Below are positions 1-7,876 of a stretch of 18,573 nucleotides of DNA, one piece after another. The position numbers and the translations under genes were made by a program. This DNA is from Flavobacteriales bacterium. GTDB lineage: Bacteria > Bacteroidota > Bacteroidia > Flavobacteriales > Flavobacteriaceae. The stretch lies in the NCBI GenBank assembly GCA_015494775.1, contig WGAP01000180.1:1-18573 (forward strand). Reading direction: 5' to 3'. Below the pieces are notes generated by a model. The model saw only the letters and a list, made by a program, of their open reading frames with translations, was not told the DNA's origin and did no database searches. Every line of letters begins with the position of its first letter. Position 1 is the first letter of the stretch.

Positions 1-277
1 AAACAGGTGCCTGAGTGCCAGTCGCTTCGATAAAAATCAACTCAAAACTAAAAACTCAAAATTCATAATTAAATCCGCGCCAGGGATGGGAGCGGTATGA
101 GCCGCCGGCGGTGCCGATGGTTTTCCGCCCGACGGAGGCGACCGGCGGAAGCCCCACGTACGGGCGGGCGCGGGCGCGCGGCAAGCGCGCCCGCGCAAAA
201 CCACGGCATCCGCCAAGGCGAATATGAGCGGACAGCCCGGCCCCGACATCGCCCAAGCGATGTGCGGGGAGGCGCCC
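1..277 (-). repeat. GC-rich structured intergenic repeat, copy 1
   Basis: This gene-free stretch is a diverged copy, reversed, of the element at 7561-7915. Read on the minus strand it shows three boxes shared with that copy in the same order: GGGCTGTCCGCTCA (225-238), CCGCTCCCATCCCTGGCGCG (76-95) and TATCGAAGCGACTGG (18-32). Between the first two boxes lies a 12-bp G/C hairpin (168-196). Between the last two is a 43-nt A/T-rich spacer. The element begins (minus-strand reading) with GGGCGCC at 271-277, about 10 nt from the slipin promoter, and may run past the window edge. The shared boxes are seen directly; a role as repeat, RNA or protein-binding element is inference. Open frames here have Arg/Pro/Ala-rich translations and are not genes. 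Confidence 0.75.
168..196. other. 12-bp perfect GC hairpin inside repeat copy 1
   Basis: Bases 168-179 are the exact reverse complement of 185-196, made only of G and C, with the 5-nt loop GGCAA. The stem lies in the part of the repeat that differs between the two copies, where copy 2 has its own hairpins. No T-run follows on either side, so it is not a simple intrinsic terminator. Confidence 0.8.
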
Positions 278-287
278 GAAAAATGAT

Positions 288-295
288 TATATTTG
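288..295 (+). promoter_or_regulatory. Bacteroidota -7 promoter element (TATATTTG)
   Basis: TATATTTG matches the TAnnTTTG -7 consensus of the Bacteroidota housekeeping sigma factor and lies 25 nt before the slipin start codon. No TTG/TTTG is found at the expected -33 distance, where the GC-rich repeat ends. It is the only good match upstream of this gene. Confidence 0.55.
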
Positions 296-320
296 AACAA
301 ACAAACAAAAATCAACCGCT

Positions 321-1115
321 ATGAACCTCGGTGTAATATTGTTGCTTTTTCTCGTACTGATTTTGCTTTCGGGCTTTAAAATCGACCGTGAATATCAGCG
401 CGGAGTGATTTTCCGTCTCGGACGTTTCCACGCCGTCAAGGGGCCGGGATTGTATTGGATTGTTCCGTTTGTGGACCAACGCCGCCAAATCGATTTGCGC
501 ACCATTACCCTGGACATCGAAAGTCAGGAAACCGTAACCAAAGACAGCGTTACCGTGCGCATCAATGCGGTGCTTTATTTCCACATCGAACATCCCGAAA
601 AGGCCGTCATCCAGGTGCGCGACTATATGCAAGCCACCTATCAGGCGGCATTGACGGCCTTGCGAAACGTGATCGGCCAACATAATCTGGACGAAATCCT
701 CAAAGACCGCGAAAGCATCAATGCCACCGTTAAGGAAATCGTGGACCAAATCACCAATGATTGGGGTCTGGTGGTGGAATATATCGAAATGAAAGACGTG
801 GAAATTCCCGAATCCATGCAACGGGCCATGGCCAAGGAAGCCGAAGCCATCCGCGAAAAACGTTCGCGCATCATCAAGGCCGAAGGCGAATTGGAAGCCG
901 CCCAAAAATTGCAGCAAGCCGCCGGATTGATCGCCCTAAATCCCGCATCCCTGGAATTGCGCCGGATGCAAATGATTACCGAAGTGGGCGCCGAACACAA
1001 TACCACCACCATTATCCTGATGCCTTCGGATTTTGTGGATATGGCCCAAAGTATCGGTCAAGGACTGCGTATCAAATTGGATACGTCCGGTAAGGAGGAT
1101 AAAGAAACGAAGTAA
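321..1115 (+). CDS. Slipin/stomatin-like SPFH-domain membrane protein
   Basis: The 264-residue protein starts with a single hydrophobic hairpin or membrane segment (residues 3-18). It continues into an SPFH (band 7) domain (about 20-185) with the family-typical stretch GPGLYWIVPFVD near 41-52, followed by an Ala/Glu/Lys/Arg-rich helical region (165-205) expected to form a coiled coil. Length and layout fit bacterial slipins, which form large oligomers on the inner membrane and are linked to membrane microdomain organisation and quality control. Slipins are often encoded next to an NfeD partner. None is seen here: upstream is a GC-rich repeat and downstream is a hydrolase after a 78-nt gap. 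The ATG at 321 follows the TATATTTG promoter by 25 nt. The family call is firm; the substrate or partner is unknown. Confidence 0.9.
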   Translation: MNLGVILLLFLVLILLSGFKIDREYQRGVIFRLGRFHAVKGPGLYWIVPFVDQRRQIDLRTITLDIESQETVTKDSVTVRINAVLYFHIEHPEKAVIQVRDYMQATYQAALTALRNVIGQHNLDEILKDRESINATVKEIVDQITNDWGLVVEYIEMKDVEIPESMQRAMAKEAEAIREKRSRIIKAEGELEAAQKLQQAAGLIALNPASLELRRMQMITEVGAEHNTTTIILMPSDFVDMAQSIGQGLRIKLDTSGKEDKETK

Positions 1116-1147
1116 GAATTTTCGGACTGCTATAATCTAGGATAACA

Positions 1148-1179
1148 TTGTTCCGATTTATCGGGATAAATTGGTTTTG
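1148..1179 (+). promoter_or_regulatory. Possible promoter for the hydrolase gene
   Basis: TTG at 1148-1150 is followed after 21 nt by TGGTTTTG at 1172-1179, one base away from the TAnnTTTG consensus. It lies 14 nt before the ATG at 1194. The match is imperfect, and transcription could also read through from the slipin gene. Confidence 0.3.
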
Positions 1180-1193
1180 TCAAACAAACAATA

Positions 1194-2456
1194 ATGATGA
1201 GCAAAGTTTTTTATATCATTCTCGGCATTCTGATAATAGCGATATCGGCGCTTTATTTGTGGCCCGTGAAGCCCAAAGATTTTTTTGCGCTCTATCCCAA
1301 ACGGGATAAACCGGCCAAGGATTTGAAAACCTTTTTGTCGCGTCCGGTAAAGCATGTAGATGTGGACGGCGTCCGGTGGACTTATTACAGCGGCGGTTCC
1401 GGCGACACAACCATTCTTTTTGCCCACGGGATGGGCGGGGCCTACCAACTGTGGTGGCAGCAAATCATATACTTCGAACCGCACTACCGGGTGATTAGCT
1501 ACACCTTGTCCGAAACGGTGGACAACCTGGACGACACGGCCAAAGGTATCAAGGCCATTTTGCAAAAGGAAAAGGTGAATAAATTTATCGTGGTAGGCAC
1601 TTCCATGGGCGGTTATATTGCCCAATATCTGACGCATATTTGGCCCGAAAGGATACTAAAAGCCGTTTTTTCCAACACCTTTCCGCCCAATAAATTGATT
1701 GAACAAAAAAATGCCCGTTTGGCAAAAATTTTGCCTTGGGTTCCCACCGTATTGATAGCCCGGGCAGGCGAAAAGCAACTTCGGGAAAAATTATTGCCGG
1801 CGGCGCATAACGACACCTTGTTGGCGTCCTTTTTGCCCACCATGCCGTTTAGCAAAAAACAATTCCTGAATCGCTACAAGGTGCTTACGGATAAATTTTT
1901 TCCGCAACCCGACCAATATGTTTACAAAAGAATTCCCGTATTAATCATCGAATCGGCCAACGACCCTTTGGTGGAAAAGCCGTTGCGCGAAAAACTCAAA
2001 GCCCTGTATGCCGGAGCCCGTGTCGAAAATTTCGGAAACGAAGGCCACTTTCCGTATATCACGGCCACCGAACGTTTCAACAAGGTTTTGGAATCCTTTT
2101 TCCATGCGCAAAACCCTTATGTCGATGCGGAAAAGACCTTAAATGCCTACTTCGATGCCCGAACCAAAGCCGATACGGCCGCTTTGAGCCGCATCTTTGT
2201 TTCGCAAGCACGGCTGTGGCATCAAACAGCCGAAGGTGTCGAATCAATCGGCTTGGATGATTATTTGCAATATGTGGCCAAGGAAGGACCGCGCCAAGCC
2301 CGGACCGAAATCATCGATGGAGGAATAAACGGCACGCTGGCAAGTTTTGCGGTCAAATTTTATTACAATGATGCGACCTATACGGATCATTTGCAATTGG
2401 TGCACCAAGGAAATCAATGGCGCATTGTGAGTAAAGCATTCGAAAAGATAAATTAG
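1194..2456 (+). CDS. Membrane-anchored alpha/beta hydrolase with C-terminal NTF2-like domain
   Basis: This is a 420-residue protein with an N-terminal hydrophobic segment (6-23), probably a membrane anchor. An alpha/beta-hydrolase fold follows (about 55-305), with an oxyanion-side HG motif (78-79), the nucleophile elbow GTSMGG (Ser137), a likely acid Asp257 in ESANDP and the catalytic His285 in NEGH. All three triad members are present, so it is probably active. Residues about 310-420 form a separate domain (ending QLVHQGNQWRIVSKAFEKIN) that reads like an NTF2/SnoaL or lumazine-binding-type cone fold, often a small-ligand or dimerisation module. The substrate cannot be read from the sequence. 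The next gene follows within 6 nt, so the two are probably co-transcribed. The start is ATG ATG at 1194. Confidence 0.82.
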   Translation: MMSKVFYIILGILIIAISALYLWPVKPKDFFALYPKRDKPAKDLKTFLSRPVKHVDVDGVRWTYYSGGSGDTTILFAHGMGGAYQLWWQQIIYFEPHYRVISYTLSETVDNLDDTAKGIKAILQKEKVNKFIVVGTSMGGYIAQYLTHIWPERILKAVFSNTFPPNKLIEQKNARLAKILPWVPTVLIARAGEKQLREKLLPAAHNDTLLASFLPTMPFSKKQFLNRYKVLTDKFFPQPDQYVYKRIPVLIIESANDPLVEKPLREKLKALYAGARVENFGNEGHFPYITATERFNKVLESFFHAQNPYVDAEKTLNAYFDARTKADTAALSRIFVSQARLWHQTAEGVESIGLDDYLQYVAKEGPRQARTEIIDGGINGTLASFAVKFYYNDATYTDHLQLVHQGNQWRIVSKAFEKIN

Positions 2457-2462
2457 TTGCTA

Positions 2463-3002
2463 ATGCGGGAAAGATGCAGGAAATTTTTACTCCGCTGGGC
2501 CAAGCCGAAATATCTATGGGCAGGTTTGGCGGTTTTATTGCTTTTCAATTTCGTTTTATTTCCGGCTTTCCCGCAATGGATGGGCATAAAGCAGACGCCT
2601 TTGGTTTTGGATTTACGTATGTCATACAATATCCGGGATGTTCGTGAATTTTTTGAAGCATTGGGCCCGAAGGGCCTGCGGGTTTATCGGTTAAGCGAAT
2701 TGCTTATCGATGTTCCGTACATGATTTTTTATTCGTTTTATTATGCGGTCTTGCTACTGTATTTTTTGAAGCGCAAACATTACAACCTTCCGTTTCTGGT
2801 GGTATGTTTGCCTTTTGTTTTGGGAATATATGATTTATTGGAAAATATTGGGATTATCTACCTTACTCATACCTATCCCGAATTGAATTCACTTCGAGTA
2901 GCAATTGTTTCCGGCTTTACTACGACCAAATGGACTATGGCCTTAATGACCTTTCTGACTTTGCTTTTGATTTGGATAAAACCTGCAAAACGGGATGCAT
3001 AG
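2463..3002 (+). CDS. Uncharacterised four-helix membrane protein
   Basis: The 179-residue protein has a basic N-terminus and about four hydrophobic segments: roughly residues 19-35, 84-98, 109-128 and 148-168. A soluble extracytoplasmic-looking stretch (about 36-80) with LDLRMSYNIRDVREFFEALG sits between the first two. A conserved-looking DLLENIGI motif lies near residue 126. I do not recognise a named family, although similar small membrane proteins with a DLLEN motif occur in many bacteria. The frame is also open from a TTG at 2457, directly after the hydrolase stop; ATG at 2463 is the more likely start. The gene is visibly A/T-richer than its neighbours (20 of 60 bases G/C at 2821-2880). 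It lies 6 nt after the hydrolase gene and is probably co-transcribed with it. Confidence 0.75.
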   Translation: MRERCRKFLLRWAKPKYLWAGLAVLLLFNFVLFPAFPQWMGIKQTPLVLDLRMSYNIRDVREFFEALGPKGLRVYRLSELLIDVPYMIFYSFYYAVLLLYFLKRKHYNLPFLVVCLPFVLGIYDLLENIGIIYLTHTYPELNSLRVAIVSGFTTTKWTMALMTFLTLLLIWIKPAKRDA

Positions 3003-3024
3003 ACACGCTATCGGCCCATTTCCG

Positions 3025-3032
3025 TATCTTTG
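3025..3032 (+). promoter_or_regulatory. murQ: -7 promoter element (TATCTTTG) before murQ
   Basis: TATCTTTG fits TAnnTTTG exactly and sits 18 nt before the murQ ATG at 3051. It argues that murQ has its own promoter and that the in-frame TTG at 3030, which lies inside the element, is not the start codon. No clear -33 box is visible. Confidence 0.5.
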
Positions 3033-3050
3033 AAAAAAATCCGTTTTTCG

Positions 3051-3878
3051 ATGGCTGACTTTGAAAAGATAACCGAAAAGGAATCGCATTATCACGACCT
3101 GGAAAAAAAGAGCATCCGCGAATTGCTTACCGCCATTAACAACGAGGACAAAACCGTGCCCTATGCCGTGGAAAAAGCCATTCCGCAAATCGAAGCGCTG
3201 ACACGCGTGGTGGTGGACCGTTTGCGCAAGGGCGGCCGATTGTTTTACATAGGTGCGGGAACGAGCGGCCGTTTGGGCGTGGTGGATGCGTCGGAATTGC
3301 CGCCCACCTTCGGCGTGGAGGATGATTTGGCCATAGCCCTGATAGCCGGCGGCGACATGGCCATACGCAAAGCCGTCGAAGAAGCCGAGGATTCCTACGA
3401 CCAAGGTTGGGAAGATTTGAAAAAATACCGTATTTCGCCGCGGGATGTATTGATAGGCATTGCCGCGTCGGGAACGACGCCCTATGTGGTGGGCGCCGTG
3501 CGCCGGGCCCGCGAACACGGTGTTGCCACCGGCGCCATAACCATGAATCCGGGAAGTCCTTTGGCCTTGGCCGCCGAATATCCCGTGGTGGTGGTCGTGG
3601 GGCCCGAATTTGTTACGGGAAGCTCACGGATGAAGGCAGGAACAGCGCAAAAACTGGTGCTCAACATGATTTCCACCACGGCCATGATCCAACTGGGTCG
3701 TGTAAAGGACAACAAAATGGTGGACATGCAACTGACCAATCAAAAATTGGTGGACCGCGGAACGCGCATGATTATGGAAGAAACCGGCTTGCCCTACGAA
3801 AAAGCCCGGGACGAATTGCTGCGCTGGGGCAACGTGCGGCGGGCCTTGAAAGAATATTTTAAAAATCATCCCCAATGA
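3051..3878 (+). CDS. murQ: N-acetylmuramic acid 6-phosphate etherase
   Basis: MurQ cleaves the lactyl ether of MurNAc-6-phosphate to give GlcNAc-6-phosphate and D-lactate, a cytoplasmic step of peptidoglycan recycling. The 275-residue protein carries the family signatures throughout: NNEDKTVP (30-37), the SIS-domain sugar-phosphate loop GAGTSGRLGVVDASELPPTFGV (68-89), GIAASGTTPYVVGA (136-149), TMNPGSP (164-170) and the SSRMKAGTAQK segment (191-201). Glu82 (in DASEL) and Glu113 (in EEAED) align with the catalytic acids known for E. coli MurQ. The ATG at 3051 is chosen over the TTG at 3030 because a promoter -7 element covers that TTG. Its stop overlaps the next start by 4 nt (ATGA), so it is coupled to a cell-wall peptidase gene. 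It is slightly shorter than the E. coli enzyme. Confidence 0.95.
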   Translation: MADFEKITEKESHYHDLEKKSIRELLTAINNEDKTVPYAVEKAIPQIEALTRVVVDRLRKGGRLFYIGAGTSGRLGVVDASELPPTFGVEDDLAIALIAGGDMAIRKAVEEAEDSYDQGWEDLKKYRISPRDVLIGIAASGTTPYVVGAVRRAREHGVATGAITMNPGSPLALAAEYPVVVVVGPEFVTGSSRMKAGTAQKLVLNMISTTAMIQLGRVKDNKMVDMQLTNQKLVDRGTRMIMEETGLPYEKARDELLRWGNVRRALKEYFKNHPQ

Positions 3879-5110
3879 AATCGCGTATTTTATCTTTACT
3901 CGCTATCCTAATTATCATTTTACCTGCATACCGTTGCCGTAAGGGAAACGATAATGCCCTTGCTCCCAAGCAAAAACAGGTTAATGACATAATGCAAAAA
4001 ATCCGGAAAAAATTTGCTCCCGACGCGCGCGATCATGTTTTTGAAATATCGACTTCCTACAATAAAAACGGTAGCATTCTGCTTTCCGGTTCCACCGATT
4101 TGCAAGCCGCACACAATGCCTTGGTCGATAGTCTTAAAGCGCATCAAGTTCATTGGATCGACAGCATCAAAATGCTGCCCGTTCCGGCATTCAAAAGCAA
4201 GGTGGGACTAATCCGGCTTTCGGTGGCCAATTTGCGCACCGCGCCCAAACACGCCGCCGAATTGGCATCGCAAATGCTGATGGGCATGCCCGTGCGGATT
4301 TTGGAAAAAAGGAACGGCTTTTACCGCATTCGCACAACCGAGGGCTACTTGGGCTGGACCGATTCGGCCGCATTGCAGATTATGGACCGCCCGGCCTTTG
4401 AAAAATGGGCCCGTGCGCCCAAGGTAATCATGGATGAAAACTATGGAAAAATCTATGCCGACACGCTGCCCGATGCGCCGCAAATTTCGGATGTGGTCAA
4501 AAACGATGTGTTGATATTGCTGCGTCAGCATTTGTATTTCATGGAAGTGCAAATGCCCGACGGACGCCGCGGATTTGTCCCGTCCAACGATTTCGTTTTG
4601 CTCAATGAGTGGGAAAAACTGAACAAAGATTTTTCGGCCCTTACCGATATTACCACCGAAGCATTGCACGATTATCCGGGCATTCCTTACCTGTGGGGCG
4701 GCACATCCATTAAAGCTTTGGATTGTAGCGGATTTACCAAAAATCTTTTTCAAAGTTTCGGCTATTTGCTCCCGCGCGATGCTTCGCAGCAAGCCCGCGC
4801 CGTCTGGCCTGTTCCGCTAACCGAACGTTTGGATTCGCTACAACCGGCCGATTTGCTCTTTTTCGGCACGCATCGAGCCGACGGTTCGCCCAAAATCACG
4901 CACGTAGCCCTTTATTTGGGCGCAGGACGCATCATTCATGCCACAGGCGAAGTAAAAGTGGAAAGTTTGTTTCCCGAAGATTCGCTCTACAATGATGCGC
5001 GGCGCAAAACCCTGCTGGGCGCAGGACGCGTTTACCGTATTTATAAGCGCAGGATTTATCCGTATTACACGGCGCAGGCCGTAAAAATATTTTTCCCCGC
5101 CCAACGTTAA
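3875..5110 (+). CDS. SH3-domain NlpC/P60 peptidoglycan endopeptidase
   Basis: The 411-residue exported or membrane-anchored protein starts with a hydrophobic signal or anchor (5-18); Cys21 follows but is preceded by Arg, so it is a poor lipobox. After an N-terminal region of unknown type (25-105) come two bacterial SH3-like domains (about 108-168, with VANLRTAP; and 183-245, with GFVPSNDFV). The NlpC/P60 domain (about 260-390) contains GIPYLWGGTS, then Cys284 in LDCSGF, His343 in ITHVALYLG and His355 in RIIHATG, the complete Cys-His-His catalytic set. This layout fits the gamma-D-glutamyl-L-diamino-acid endopeptidases (YkfC-like, dipeptidyl-peptidase VI type) that cut murein stem peptides. 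It overlaps murQ by 4 nt and is followed 6 nt later by a TonB-dependent receptor. Confidence 0.92.
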   Translation: MKSRILSLLAILIIILPAYRCRKGNDNALAPKQKQVNDIMQKIRKKFAPDARDHVFEISTSYNKNGSILLSGSTDLQAAHNALVDSLKAHQVHWIDSIKMLPVPAFKSKVGLIRLSVANLRTAPKHAAELASQMLMGMPVRILEKRNGFYRIRTTEGYLGWTDSAALQIMDRPAFEKWARAPKVIMDENYGKIYADTLPDAPQISDVVKNDVLILLRQHLYFMEVQMPDGRRGFVPSNDFVLLNEWEKLNKDFSALTDITTEALHDYPGIPYLWGGTSIKALDCSGFTKNLFQSFGYLLPRDASQQARAVWPVPLTERLDSLQPADLLFFGTHRADGSPKITHVALYLGAGRIIHATGEVKVESLFPEDSLYNDARRKTLLGAGRVYRIYKRRIYPYYTAQAVKIFFPAQR

Positions 5111-5116
5111 AATGCT

Positions 5117-7561
5117 ATGCGCCGGCTTTTGTTTCTTGCGATTTTAGGACTTCCTTCCTTGCTTTTGGCCCAAGCTGCGGGCCGGGTAAGCGGTTTTGTA
5201 AAAACCGAAACCGGCAAACCCTTACCCAATGTGCAAATACAAGCCGGCCGCTACGGAACGCTAAGCGATGCAAAAGGTCATTACTCCTTGACTTTGCCCG
5301 TAGGGCAATACCGATTGAAATTTTCGTATCTGGGCCGGGAAACCAAGACTTTTCAGGTCAATATCAAAGCGGACAAAACGGTGCCCCTTAATGTGGTTTT
5401 ACCCTTGACGTCCGAGAATATCCGTCCTGTGGAAATCACCGGCAACACACGGCAGGAACGCGAAGGCGCCGTCCGGTTGCCCTTGCGCGATATCGAAGTG
5501 GCGCCCACACCCACACCTTCGCTCAAAGGCATTTTGATCAGTTTGCCGTCGGTATCGCAATTGGACGAAATGAGTTCACAATATTTGGTGCGTGGCGGCA
5601 ATTATGACGAAAACGCCGTTTATATCAACGGAATCGAAGTTTTTCGTCCTTTCCTTATTCGCAGCGGACGTCAGGAAGGCCTTTCCACCACCGACCCGGC
5701 CTTGGTGCATTCGCTTTATTTTTATGCGGGCGCTTTCCCGGTGGAATTGGGCGATAAATTGTCGTCGGTTTTGGATATTCGTTATACGGAACCCAAGCAA
5801 AAACAAACCAAAATCCAAGCCGGTTTTACGGGCGTTAACCTGGCTTTGTTACGTCCCGGAAAGCGCTTGAATTTCATCGGAAGCATTCGCTATCTGAACA
5901 ATACGCTTTTGGTCAAAAAAACCGAAGGCGATGCCGAATTTCAACCGGCCTTTGCCGACGTCCAAACCCTGCTTCGCTGGCATCCGGGCGGGCGTTGGTC
6001 GCATCAATGGCTCACACGCATTGCCCTGAACCGTTTTCGCTTCATTCCTTTTACCAAGGTTACCAACTTCGGCACCTTTACCGACGCCCGTTCGTTGGTC
6101 ATTCGTTACCAAGGCAACGAAAAAGACGCATTCGACAATCAATTCTCGGCCGTCAAAAGCGTGTATTCCGCCGGCGCCAACGACAAAATCATCCTCACCG
6201 GAAGTTTTTACCACAGTGCCGAACGCGAACATTTCGATTTATTGGCCGGCTACTTTTTGGGTGAGCCCAACACCGACTTGTCGGGCAATCACTACGGCGA
6301 CCCGATGAATTTGCAATCCTTGGGCGAAGAATTGGACCATGCACGCAACCTTTTGGATGCCGTTATCGGCCAAGCCATTGTTCAATGGAACCACAAGAAA
6401 AAATCCACCGAACGAAACATCGGACTGATGTATCGCTACGACAACCTGCGCGACCGCATCCGCGAATATCAAATGATCGATTCGGCCGGATTTGTTATCC
6501 TGCCGCCGCAGTCCGAATTTCATCCCGACGAACCTTACACCTCCGATACTTTGCCTATTTTGCCCTTCCAAGACGCCCGCGCCGATTACCTCACCGTCCG
6601 CCATCAATGGGGCGGTTTTGCTTCCTGGCGAAAAAGATTTACCGCGGGCCTTTGGCGCATCGAAGCCCGATGGGGTATGCGCGTGCAGGCCGGCCTTGTC
6701 CGCGAAAAATTCACCGGCGCATCGGGCGCCTACTTTGCTTGGAGCCCGCGGGCGGGTGTTTATGTGCGTAACAAAAATTGGCCCGGTCATGCCTTTCGTT
6801 TGGGCACCGGCGTTTATATGCAACCGCCGTCCTACCGGGAATACCGCGACAGGCAAGCCCGTTTCCGTCCCGGTGTGCGGCCGCAAAAGGCCTTCAATAT
6901 TTCCTTGGGGCACGAATGGAATTTCGATTGGGCCGACAAACCCTTCAAGCTCACGTCCGAAATCTATTACCGCTACCTTTGGGACATCAATCCCTACACC
7001 GTCGAAAACCTGCGCATTCGTTATTACGGACAAAACAATGCCACGGGCTATGCCTACGGCATAGAGACAAGGCTTTTCGGCAGGTTGCTGCCGGGCACCG
7101 ACTCATGGCTCAGTTTGGCCCTGATGCGCACCGAGCAAAACATCGACCGTCGCGGTTACATTCCCAGGCCCACGGACCAACGCTTCAAAATGGCCTTCTT
7201 TTTCCGCGATTATGTGCCCGGCATGCCTTATTTCAAAATGTATCTGAACAATGTATTTTTTACCGGCCTGCCCACGGGCGCACCGCTCTATGCCGACCCT
7301 TACCGGTTTCTGTTCCGCACGCGCAACTATTGGCGAACCGACATCGGATTGTTTTATGTGCTAACCGACAGGCCGCACAAGCCGGATTGGTTGACCCGCT
7401 TTACGGACTTTTCGGTGGGCTTGGAAATCATCAACATGTTCGACAGGCGCAATTCGGTGTCCAACCTTTGGGTGCGCGAGATTTACACCAAGCGTATGTT
7501 CGGCGTGCCCAATTACCTTACGGGCCGGATTTTCAATCTCAAAGTGCGTATGAATTTTTAG
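5117..7561 (+). CDS. TonB-dependent outer-membrane receptor with carboxypeptidase-regulatory-like N-domain
   Basis: The 814-residue protein has a signal peptide (about 1-18, cleaved near LLLAQ), then a carboxypeptidase-regulatory-like beta-sandwich (about 22-100; GFVKTETGKPLPNVQI, GHYSLTLPVGQYRLKFSYLG). The plug follows (about 120-230; LKGILISLPSV, YLVRGGNYDENAVYINGIEV) and then a long beta-barrel ending in Phe (LKVRMNF), as usual for BAM substrates. No SusD-like partner gene is adjacent, so it is unlikely to be a classic SusC glycan importer. The substrate is not readable. It follows the P60 peptidase by 6 nt, and the murQ-P60-receptor order makes murein fragments a plausible cargo (inference). 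Its stop codon abuts the GC-rich repeat copy 2 directly. Confidence 0.9.
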   Translation: MRRLLFLAILGLPSLLLAQAAGRVSGFVKTETGKPLPNVQIQAGRYGTLSDAKGHYSLTLPVGQYRLKFSYLGRETKTFQVNIKADKTVPLNVVLPLTSENIRPVEITGNTRQEREGAVRLPLRDIEVAPTPTPSLKGILISLPSVSQLDEMSSQYLVRGGNYDENAVYINGIEVFRPFLIRSGRQEGLSTTDPALVHSLYFYAGAFPVELGDKLSSVLDIRYTEPKQKQTKIQAGFTGVNLALLRPGKRLNFIGSIRYLNNTLLVKKTEGDAEFQPAFADVQTLLRWHPGGRWSHQWLTRIALNRFRFIPFTKVTNFGTFTDARSLVIRYQGNEKDAFDNQFSAVKSVYSAGANDKIILTGSFYHSAEREHFDLLAGYFLGEPNTDLSGNHYGDPMNLQSLGEELDHARNLLDAVIGQAIVQWNHKKKSTERNIGLMYRYDNLRDRIREYQMIDSAGFVILPPQSEFHPDEPYTSDTLPILPFQDARADYLTVRHQWGGFASWRKRFTAGLWRIEARWGMRVQAGLVREKFTGASGAYFAWSPRAGVYVRNKNWPGHAFRLGTGVYMQPPSYREYRDRQARFRPGVRPQKAFNISLGHEWNFDWADKPFKLTSEIYYRYLWDINPYTVENLRIRYYGQNNATGYAYGIETRLFGRLLPGTDSWLSLALMRTEQNIDRRGYIPRPTDQRFKMAFFFRDYVPGMPYFKMYLNNVFFTGLPTGAPLYADPYRFLFRTRNYWRTDIGLFYVLTDRPHKPDWLTRFTDFSVGLEIINMFDRRNSVSNLWVREIYTKRMFGVPNYLTGRIFNLKVRMNF

Positions 7562-7687
7562 GGCGCCCCGGCGCTCGCGTTCGGAGCGGCCACGCCGCAT
7601 CGGCAAGCGCTTCGGGACGACGGAACACCCTCTCGCTTGCCGGTCCTCACGCGGCGCCGTCGGGCTGTCCGCTCAAATGCGCGTGCG

Positions 7688-7717
7688 GCCCGCTCTTGCC
7701 CTGCAAGCGTAGCGGGC
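7688..7717 (+). other. Two-tier hairpin in repeat copy 2
   Basis: GCCCGCT (7688-7694) pairs with AGCGGGC (7711-7717). Inside it CTTGC (7695-7699) pairs with GCAAG (7703-7707) around a CCT loop, with a 3-nt bulge (7708-7710) on the 3' side. That makes 12 paired positions in 30 nt. Confidence 0.75.
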
Positions 7718-7815
7718 GTGGCTCCCCGCTGGTCGCCCCGCCGCCACGGCAGGCCTACGGCGCGCCGCCCGCGCATAACCGCTCCCATCCCTGGCGCGAT
7801 GTAGGTCGCTGAGTG

Positions 7816-7876
7816 ATTTTTGCGAAGCAAAAATTGTATCGAAGCGACTGGATTGACCGGCCGGGGCTTCGATACA
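7816..7876 (+). other. Two adjacent hairpins at the end of repeat copy 2
   Basis: ATTTTTGC (7816-7823) and GCAAAAAT (7827-7834) form an 8-bp stem with a GAA loop. The very next base begins an 11-bp stem: 7835-7845 pairs with 7866-7876. Its 20-nt loop contains the palindrome CCGGCCGG. The 5' arm of the second stem contains most of the conserved box TATCGAAGCGACTGG. Back-to-back stems of this kind could stack coaxially. Confidence 0.75.

Noticed and set aside
1..320. CRISPR or insertion-sequence remnant
   Set aside because: There is no regular repeat-spacer pattern, no transposase fragment and no paired terminal inverted repeats with target duplication.
3030..3050. In-frame TTG start extending MurQ by seven residues
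   Set aside because: The TTG overlaps a TAnnTTTG promoter element, and the ATG at 3051 gives a normal MurQ N-terminus.
6239..7033. Long minus-strand frame of 264 codons inside the TonB receptor gene
   Set aside because: It is a shadow of a strongly supported receptor gene and shows no domain or signal of its own.
5117..7561. SusC-type glycan importer
   Set aside because: No SusD-like lipoprotein gene is adjacent, and at 814 residues the protein is shorter than typical SusC.
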